A stretch of DNA of 54,751 nucleotides from Kitasatospora sp. SUK 42 (GTDB lineage: Bacteria > Actinomycetota > Actinomycetes > Streptomycetales > Streptomycetaceae). The translations under genes were made by a program, and so were the position numbers. Positions 49,992 through 54,751 of this stretch are shown here, in pieces; position 1 is the first letter of the stretch; each line of letters opens with the position of its first letter. Where the stretch lies: the NCBI RefSeq assembly GCF_015776785.2, contig NZ_LFMD02000003.1, positions 190,387 through 245,137 on the forward strand, written 5' to 3'. The notes under the pieces were generated by a model, which worked only from the letters and a program-made list of their open reading frames with translations, did no database searches and was not told where the DNA came from.

Positions 49992-51443
49992 ATGACGGCG
50001 GGAGTGATCGGCAGGGTGGGTCGGCGGGTGGGCCGGGCCTGCGTCGAGGGCGTGCGCGCCTGGTACGTGGTGACGCTGGCCGTGACGGGGCTGGTCTCGC
50101 TGCTGGCCGGGCCGCTGCTGCTGGCCGCCGCCGTGTTCGGCCCGGACGAGTCCCGGCCGTTCGCGCCGGGCGGGCCGCTGATCCTGGCGGTGCCGATGGG
50201 GCCGGTCGCCCTCTGGGCGCTCTGCTGGGCCACCGGGGGCGGCGGCCGGGCGGTCGGGGCCGCGCTGTTCGCCCCGGGCGCGCTCGCCGTGATGGCGACC
50301 CACCTGTACGGCGGCGCGCCACCGGCCGGCCGGGTCGGTGCGCTCTGGCTGGCGCCCTCGCTGGTGGTGCTCGCGCTGTTCGGCACCCGCTGGATCGCCG
50401 CCGAGAGCCGGCGGGTCGTCGGGCAGTGGAGCGGGCGGCCGCTCCCGGTGCCGTACCGCCGCCCGGTCGACGCGGCCGGCCCCTGGCAACGGCTGCGGTC
50501 GGGCGGCTGGCTGACCGACCCGGCGACCTGGCGGGACCTCGCCTGGGCGCTCCTCACCGGCTTCGCCGTGCTGCTCACCGCCGCGGTCGTCCTGCTGACC
50601 CCGGTCGCCCTGGAGGTCTTCGGCCGCAACGGACCGTTCTTCCCGCTGTTCATCGTCTACGGGATGGGCTTCTACGTCGCCCCGCTGGCCGCCCTGTGGG
50701 CCGCCCCGCCCGTCCTGCGGATGCACGAGAAGGCCGCCCGGGCCCTGCTCGGTCCGTCCCGGCAGACCGAGCTCGCCCGCCAGGTCAGCCACCTGGCACG
50801 GACCAGGGCGGACACGATCGACGCCGGGGCGGCCGAGCTGCGCCGGATCGAGCGGGACCTGCACGACGGGGCGCAGGCCCGGTTGGTGGCGCTGGGCATG
50901 CTGCTGACCGTCGCCGAGCAGGTGAAGCACGACCCGGACGCCCTCGGGCCGCTGCTGGCCGAGGCCCGGACGTCCTCGGTGAAGGCGCTGAGCGAGCTGC
51001 GGGACCTGGTCCGGGGCATTCACCCGCCGGTGCTGGCCGACCGGGGCCTGGCCGACGCGGTGGAGGCGACCGCGCTGGACCTGCCGCTGCCGGTCACCTT
51101 CACCGGCGGCCTGCCCGGCCGGGCCCCGGCCCCGGTGGAGTCGGCCGCCTACTTCGCGGTGAGCGAGCTGCTGGCCAACGTGGTGAAACACGCCGGGGCC
51201 TCGCACGTGTGGATCGAGATAGGGCACAGTGGCGGGCTGCTGCGGATATCGATCACCGACGACGGGCGCGGCGGCGCCGACCCGTCCCGGGGAACCGGCC
51301 TCAGCGGAACCGAACGCCGACTGGCCGCCTTCGACGGGGTGCTCGCGATCAGCAGCCCGTCCGGTGGTCCGACCATCGTGAACCTGGAGATCCCGTGCGC
51401 GTTGTCATCGCCGAAGACCTCTTCCTCCTCCGGGACGGGCTGA
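49992..51443 (+). CDS. Sensor histidine kinase (HisKA_3 type)
   Basis: A 483-aa membrane kinase. Several hydrophobic helices fill the first 250 residues (ARVWY-like start, LAVTGLVSLLAGPLLLAAAV; WRDLAWALLTGFAVLLTAAV). The phosphoacceptor is His291 in RRIERDLHDGAQARLVALGM, and a HATPase_c domain follows (NVVKHAGASHVWIEI; DDGRGGADPSRGTGLSG). NarL-type two-component system. ATG 49992 follows GGAGAGGGGG. Its 3' end overlaps the regulator gene by 49 bp. Confidence 0.92.
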   Translation: MTAGVIGRVGRRVGRACVEGVRAWYVVTLAVTGLVSLLAGPLLLAAAVFGPDESRPFAPGGPLILAVPMGPVALWALCWATGGGGRAVGAALFAPGALAVMATHLYGGAPPAGRVGALWLAPSLVVLALFGTRWIAAESRRVVGQWSGRPLPVPYRRPVDAAGPWQRLRSGGWLTDPATWRDLAWALLTGFAVLLTAAVVLLTPVALEVFGRNGPFFPLFIVYGMGFYVAPLAALWAAPPVLRMHEKAARALLGPSRQTELARQVSHLARTRADTIDAGAAELRRIERDLHDGAQARLVALGMLLTVAEQVKHDPDALGPLLAEARTSSVKALSELRDLVRGIHPPVLADRGLADAVEATALDLPLPVTFTGGLPGRAPAPVESAAYFAVSELLANVVKHAGASHVWIEIGHSGGLLRISITDDGRGGADPSRGTGLSGTERRLAAFDGVLAISSPSGGPTIVNLEIPCALSSPKTSSSSGTG

Positions 51444-52042
51444 CCCGGCTGCTGGAGGCCAGCGGAATGAAGGTCACCGCGGCGGTGGAGAACGGCGAGC
51501 AGCTGCTCGCCGCGGTGGCCGCCGACCGGCCCGACATCGCCGTGGTGGACGTGCGGCTCCCGCCGAGTTTCACCGATGAGGGCCTGCGGGCGGCGTTGGC
51601 GGCCCGCCAGGCCCACCCGGGCCTGCCCGTGCTGGTGCTGTCGCAGTTCGTGGAGCAGCTGTACGCGCGCGAGCTGCTGGCCGGCAGCACTGGCGGGATC
51701 GGCTACCTGCTCAAGGACCGCGTGCTGGACGGCGCCCAGTTCATCGACGCCGTCCAGCGGGTCGCCCAGGGTGGTACCGCGATGGATCCGGAGGTGATCA
51801 CCCGGCTGCTGACCCACAACTCCTCGGCCGGCCCGGTCTCCACCCTCTCCCCCCGCGAGCGGCAGGTGCTGGCGCTGATGGCCGAGGGCCGTTCCAACGC
51901 GGCGATCGCCCAGCAGCTGGTGATCACCGAACGGGCGGTCGCCAAGCACACCGCGTCGATCTTCGTCCGCCTCGACCTCCAGCCCTCCGACGACGACAAC
52001 CGCCGGGTCCTGGCCGTCCTGGCCTACCTCAACAACTCCTGA
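51395..52042 (+). CDS. NarL/LuxR-family response regulator
   Basis: A 215-aa regulator: receiver domain (residues 1-120) with acidic pair Glu7/Asp8, phosphoacceptor Asp52 (AVVDVRLP) and Lys in YLLKDRV. The LuxR HTH is at about 148-205 (LSPRERQVLALMAEGRSNAA, TERAVAKHTASIF). GTG 51395 is embedded in the kinase gene, so the two are translationally coupled. It probably controls the divergent ABC transporter. Confidence 0.92.
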   Translation: MRVVIAEDLFLLRDGLTRLLEASGMKVTAAVENGEQLLAAVAADRPDIAVVDVRLPPSFTDEGLRAALAARQAHPGLPVLVLSQFVEQLYARELLAGSTGGIGYLLKDRVLDGAQFIDAVQRVAQGGTAMDPEVITRLLTHNSSAGPVSTLSPRERQVLALMAEGRSNAAIAQQLVITERAVAKHTASIFVRLDLQPSDDDNRRVLAVLAYLNNS

Positions 52043-52366
52043 AAGGAGCCGCCGATCGCCACGCCACCGCACCCTGAGGGGCCACGGACAACTGGTGGGT
52101 GGCCCTCCGCCGCAGGGGGCTCGCCCGCCGCCGAACGGGTCAATTACCCTGGTGGGGTGCTCATCCTTGTTCGCCGCCGCCACGTGGACCTGCTCCGCGT
52201 GACGAGCATGTCCTGTCGACGCTCCGGCTGAACCTCGCGCCACCACCCTCAACGGCGGCCCCAGCGGCTGCCACCACCTCCCGGCTCCCGGAGCACCCGC
52301 CGCACCAGGCGCGGCTCCGGCCACCCCCGGTCGACCACCGGGACGCGCCGGGACGAGACCCAGCGG
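52043..52366. other. Intergenic stretch before the dioxygenase gene
   Basis: About 320 bp without a credible gene. TCAATTACCCT near 52140-52150 offers a plausible -10 (TACCCT). I see no clear terminator after the response regulator and no riboswitch-like conserved fold. Confidence 0.5.
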
Positions 52367-53440
52367 ATGTCACACATGACGCAGCAGCGCACGCCCATAC
52401 CCGGAACCGGCTCCACCCCGGCCCCGGCGGGCCCCGTCACAACCACCCCCGACGCCCTCCCGGTGATCGACCTCTCACTCGCCGACGGCAGCCCGGACGA
52501 CCGCCTCCGGCTGCACGACGAGCTCCGCGCCGCGGCCACCGGCGTCGGTTTCTTCCAGCTCGTCGGCCACGGCATCACCCCGGAGGAGACCACCGCGCTC
52601 ACCCGGGCCATGCGCGCCTTCTTCGCCCTCCCCGAGGCCGACCGGCTCTCCGTGAGCAACCTCAACTCCCCGCACTACCGCGGCTACACCCGCACCGGCG
52701 ACGAGCGCACCGGCGGCAGCCAGGACTGGCGCGACCAGCTGGACATCGGCGCCGAGCTGCCCCCGCACGTCCCCGGCACCGGCGAGCCCCCGTACTGGTG
52801 GCTGGAGGGCCCCAACCAGTGGCCGGCCGCACTCCCCGAGCTGCGCACCGCCGCGCTCGGCTGGATCGACCACCTCGGCGCGGTCGCCCGCCGTCTGCTG
52901 CACGAACTCCTCACCGCGATCGGCGCCCGCCCCGACTTCTACGACGAGGCCTTCGCGGACCACCCCCACCTGCGCCTGAAGCTGGTCCGCTACCCCGGCA
53001 CCGCCCCGGACGGCGCCGGCCAGGGCGTCGGCGCCCACAAGGACTACGGCTTCATCACGCTGCTGCTCCAGGACACCGTCGGCGGGCTCCAGGTCGAGCG
53101 CCCGGACGGCACCTTCCTGGACGTCCCGCCGCTCGACGGCGCCTTCGTCGTCAACCTCGGCGAACTGCTGGAGGTGGCCACGGACGGCTACCTCAAGGCC
53201 ACCAACCACCGCGTGGTCAGCCCGCCCGGTGCCCGCGAGCGCTTCTCCGTCCCCTTCTTCTACAACCCCCGCCTCGACGCCCACGTCGAGCCGCTCGACT
53301 TCCCGCTGGCCCACCACGCCCCCGGCGCCACCGAGGACCCGGACAACCCGCTCTTCGCCGACTTCGGCCTCAACGAGTGGAAGGGCTACACCCGCGCCCA
53401 CCCCGAGGTCACCCGCCGCCACCACGCCACTCTGGTCTGA
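52367..53440 (+). CDS. Isopenicillin-N-synthase-like Fe(II)/2-oxoglutarate dioxygenase
   Basis: A 357-aa dioxygenase. DIOX_N-type N-terminus (VIDLSLADGSPDDRLRLHDE, VGFFQLVGHGITPEE) and the C-terminal jelly roll with metal ligands His224 and Asp226 (GAHKDYGFITLL) and His281 (KATNHRVVSPP), followed by the R-x-S oxoglutarate-binding ERFSVPFFYNP. All three iron ligands are present. The substrate is unknown; no beta-lactam genes are nearby. ATG 52367 and ATG 52376 are both possible starts, neither with a clear ribosome-binding site. A strong terminator follows. Confidence 0.9.
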   Translation: MSHMTQQRTPIPGTGSTPAPAGPVTTTPDALPVIDLSLADGSPDDRLRLHDELRAAATGVGFFQLVGHGITPEETTALTRAMRAFFALPEADRLSVSNLNSPHYRGYTRTGDERTGGSQDWRDQLDIGAELPPHVPGTGEPPYWWLEGPNQWPAALPELRTAALGWIDHLGAVARRLLHELLTAIGARPDFYDEAFADHPHLRLKLVRYPGTAPDGAGQGVGAHKDYGFITLLLQDTVGGLQVERPDGTFLDVPPLDGAFVVNLGELLEVATDGYLKATNHRVVSPPGARERFSVPFFYNPRLDAHVEPLDFPLAHHAPGATEDPDNPLFADFGLNEWKGYTRAHPEVTRRHHATLV

Positions 53441-53480
53441 CCCGTCCCGGGCCGCCCCGGCTCCGGGCCGCCGCCACGAC

Positions 53481-53514
53481 CGACGCCCCTGCCCACCCAA
53501 GGGCAGGGGCGTCG
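53481..53514 (+). terminator. Strong intrinsic-type terminator
   Basis: CGACGCCCCTGCCC (53481-53494), loop ACCCAA, GGGCAGGGGCGTCG (53501-53514): a perfect 14-bp stem, 40 bp after the dioxygenase stop. Confidence 0.85.
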
Positions 53515-53601
53515 CGCGTACCGCCCCACCATGCGCCCGCCACCGGCCGGTCCCGCCCCTGCCGGTGGCGGCTGGACGGGCTGTGGACCTGGTCGCACGG
53601 C

Positions 53602-53640
53602 GCTGTCACACTGCTGCTGTCACAGCGGGAATGTGCCAGC
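53602..53640 (+). promoter_or_regulatory. Three half-sites upstream of a MerR gene
   Basis: GCTGTCACA occurs at 53602-53610 and 53616-53624, and the inverted TGTGCCAGC (8 of 9 bases) at 53632-53640. They end 13 bases before ATG 53654. Likely autoregulatory operator of the MerR-type protein. Confidence 0.6.
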
Positions 53641-53653
53641 GCGGAGGCGGCAG

Positions 53654-54433
53654 ATGGGGGCGGACGGGGTCGTGGGGGGCGATGTGGTGGCCGACGGGGT
53701 GCGGCTGACGGTGGACGAGCTGGCGGCGCGGGCCGGGGTGACCGTGCGCACGGTGCGGTTCTACGGGACGAAGGGGCTGCTGCCGCCGCCGGAGCTGGGG
53801 CCGCGCCGGGTGGGCCTGTACGGGGCCGTGCACCTGGACCGGCTGGGGCTGATCGAGGAGTTGCAGCGGCAGGGGCTGACCCTGGCGGCGATCGAGCGGT
53901 ACCTGGCCCGGCTGCCGGAGGACAGCACGCCGCTGGACCTGGCGATCCACCGCGCGCTGGTGGCCTCCTGGACGCCCGAGGCGGCCGAGGAGCTGGGGCG
54001 GGCGCAACTGGAGCGGCGGGCCGGGCGGGGGCTGTCGGAGGAGCAGGTGGAGCGGCTGGCCGCGATGGGGGCGCTGGAGCGTACGGAGGACCCGGAGGTG
54101 TTCCGGGTGGACCCGGGTCTGCTGCCGCTGGGCGTGCGGGTCCTGGACGTGCCGATCCCGCTGGAGACGCTGCTGGCCGCCCGGGCGGTGGTGCTGGAGC
54201 ACAGCCGGGCCACGGCCCGGGAGTTGCAGCGGCTGTTCCGGGAGACGGTGTGGAAGCCGTACCGGGAGAGCGAGCCCGCCCCGGAGGAGCTGGCCCGGAT
54301 GAAGGCGCTGACCGACCACATCCAGCCGATGGTCGCGCAGGCGCTGGTCACCGCGTTCCAGCGGTCGCTGCGGGAGGAACTGGGTGAGGCCGTGCGGGGC
54401 ACGGCCTCACCCGGGACCGCGGAAAGCCGGTAG
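53654..54433 (+). CDS. MerR-family transcriptional regulator
   Basis: A 259-aa regulator with a MerR HTH (LTVDELAARAGVTVRTVRFY, GLLPPPELGPRRVGLYGAVH, LIEELQRQGLTLAAIERYLA) and a long helical C-terminal region with no metal-binding Cys, so it probably senses an organic ligand. ATG 53654 has GGAGG seven bases upstream. Beyond its stop codon lie 19-bp repeats and then the presumed IS110-type end. Confidence 0.87.
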   Translation: MGADGVVGGDVVADGVRLTVDELAARAGVTVRTVRFYGTKGLLPPPELGPRRVGLYGAVHLDRLGLIEELQRQGLTLAAIERYLARLPEDSTPLDLAIHRALVASWTPEAAEELGRAQLERRAGRGLSEEQVERLAAMGALERTEDPEVFRVDPGLLPLGVRVLDVPIPLETLLAARAVVLEHSRATARELQRLFRETVWKPYRESEPAPEELARMKALTDHIQPMVAQALVTAFQRSLREELGEAVRGTASPGTAESR

Positions 54434-54483
54434 GACCACCGAGAACCGGTAGGACCACCGAGAACCGGCAGGGCCACCAGCAA
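54427..54483 (+). repeat. Three 19-bp tandem repeats after the MerR gene
   Basis: CCGGTAGGACCACCGAGAA at 54427-54445 and 54446-54464, and a diverged copy at 54465-54483. The first unit overlaps the MerR stop codon. The repeats contain GTAGGACCAC, which recurs at 54679-54688. Confidence 0.85.
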
Positions 54484-54740
54484 CCGCGAGGCCCGCCGCT
54501 CAGTCGGTCCTACGTTGTTGGTGGGTTGGACGGGCCGTCGTAAGGTCCAGAGATCCAGAGACATCGGGTATGGCTTTCAGTCGGTTGCCCTTGATGGCCT
54601 ACGTCACCTGGCCGCCCGGTGTCTCACGACGACTCGACCGCTGATTAGGAGCTGCGAGCCCCTCGGGTGCATCGCTGAGTAGGACCACGCTGGCGAGGTC
54701 GTCCGGACGAGCAGCACGCATCGAACGACCGGAGGAACAG
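54484..54740 (+). mobile_element. Probable left end of an IS110-family element, possible bridge-RNA region
   Basis: About 250 bp of non-coding DNA with lower G+C lies directly before a start codon that looks like an IS110 recombinase. In IS110-group elements the non-coding left end encodes a structured bridge RNA that pairs with donor and target DNA. GGTCCTAC (54506) and GTAGGACC (54679) are inverted and could pair. The boundary and the RNA are inferred; most of the element lies outside the window. Confidence 0.4.
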
Positions 54741-54751
54741 GTGGCCCAGAT
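54741..54751 (+). CDS. Start of a probable IS110-family recombinase (cut by window edge)
   Basis: GGAGG (54731-54735) lies five bases before GTG 54741, which opens V/M-A-Q-I. Actinobacterial IS110 recombinases commonly begin M-A-Q-I-W-A-G. Only eleven bases are visible, so the identification rests on the start motif and the long non-coding leader. Confidence 0.4.

Noticed and set aside
52043..52366. Riboswitch upstream of the dioxygenase gene
   Set aside because: The region is G+C-rich with many possible stems but no recognisable conserved aptamer.
1..54751. tRNA or rRNA genes
   Set aside because: No tRNA cloverleaf with T-loop and CCA-proximal signatures and no rRNA sequence was recognised on either strand.

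Overview
The window is high-G+C DNA with streptomycete hallmarks: GTG starts, leaderless-looking promoters, an actinobacterial LexA box, an ECF42 sigma/DGPF pair, a DUF6191-like small protein and many MerR, MarR, LacI and RpiR regulators. I read it as a chromosomal accessory region of Streptomyces or a close relative such as Kitasatospora. An IS30-family transposase fragment lies at the left edge, and an IS110-type element probably begins at the right edge.

0.4-23.8 kb holds small regulator-enzyme modules, many divergent with a visible operator between the partners: WYL regulator/hydrolase; EamA exporter/RpiR regulator with five phased GGAACC boxes; DUF4436-like membrane protein/LacI; a secreted endonuclease-phosphatase-family hydrolase; a DGPF protein with an ECF42 sigma factor behind a recognisable ECF42 promoter; MarR/extradiol dioxygenase with twin palindromes; SDR/MerR/acyl-CoA ligase; and a GAF-LuxR regulator divergent from a DinB-like protein. 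23.8-29.6 kb is the SOS mutasome imuA'-imuB-dnaE2, with a LexA box near the imuA' start.

29.8-39.6 kb is the most interesting part. Nine genes on the minus strand, mostly overlapping or closely spaced, look like one biosynthetic operon: sulfotransferase, methionyl-tRNA-synthetase-like protein, lysine/ornithine N-hydroxylase, small cupin, glycine/D-amino-acid-oxidase-like flavoenzyme, an unrecognised 394-aa protein, MFS exporter, FemAB-like transferase and APS kinase. N-hydroxylase + MetRS-like + cupin + amino-acid oxidase is the set known to make hydrazinoacetic acid (s56-p1-type hydrazine pathways). Here the cupin and MetRS-like parts are separate genes, and PAPS-forming and PAPS-using enzymes are added. 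I infer a small sulfonated N-N product made without NRPS or PKS. A perfect CRP-like palindrome sits upstream of a -10 box in front of the operon, and a 17-bp repeat has expanded at one internal junction.

40-54.4 kb returns to ordinary streptomycete genes: DUF6191 and DinB-like proteins, a small ATPase, a zinc-ribbon protein, a SUKH-like protein, a DUF2332 protein, a TipA-like MerR regulator with an elaborate leader, an FtsX-type ABC transporter divergent from a histidine kinase/response regulator pair, an isopenicillin-N-synthase-like dioxygenase and another MerR regulator.

All identifications come from reading the sequence and recalling families; no database search was run.
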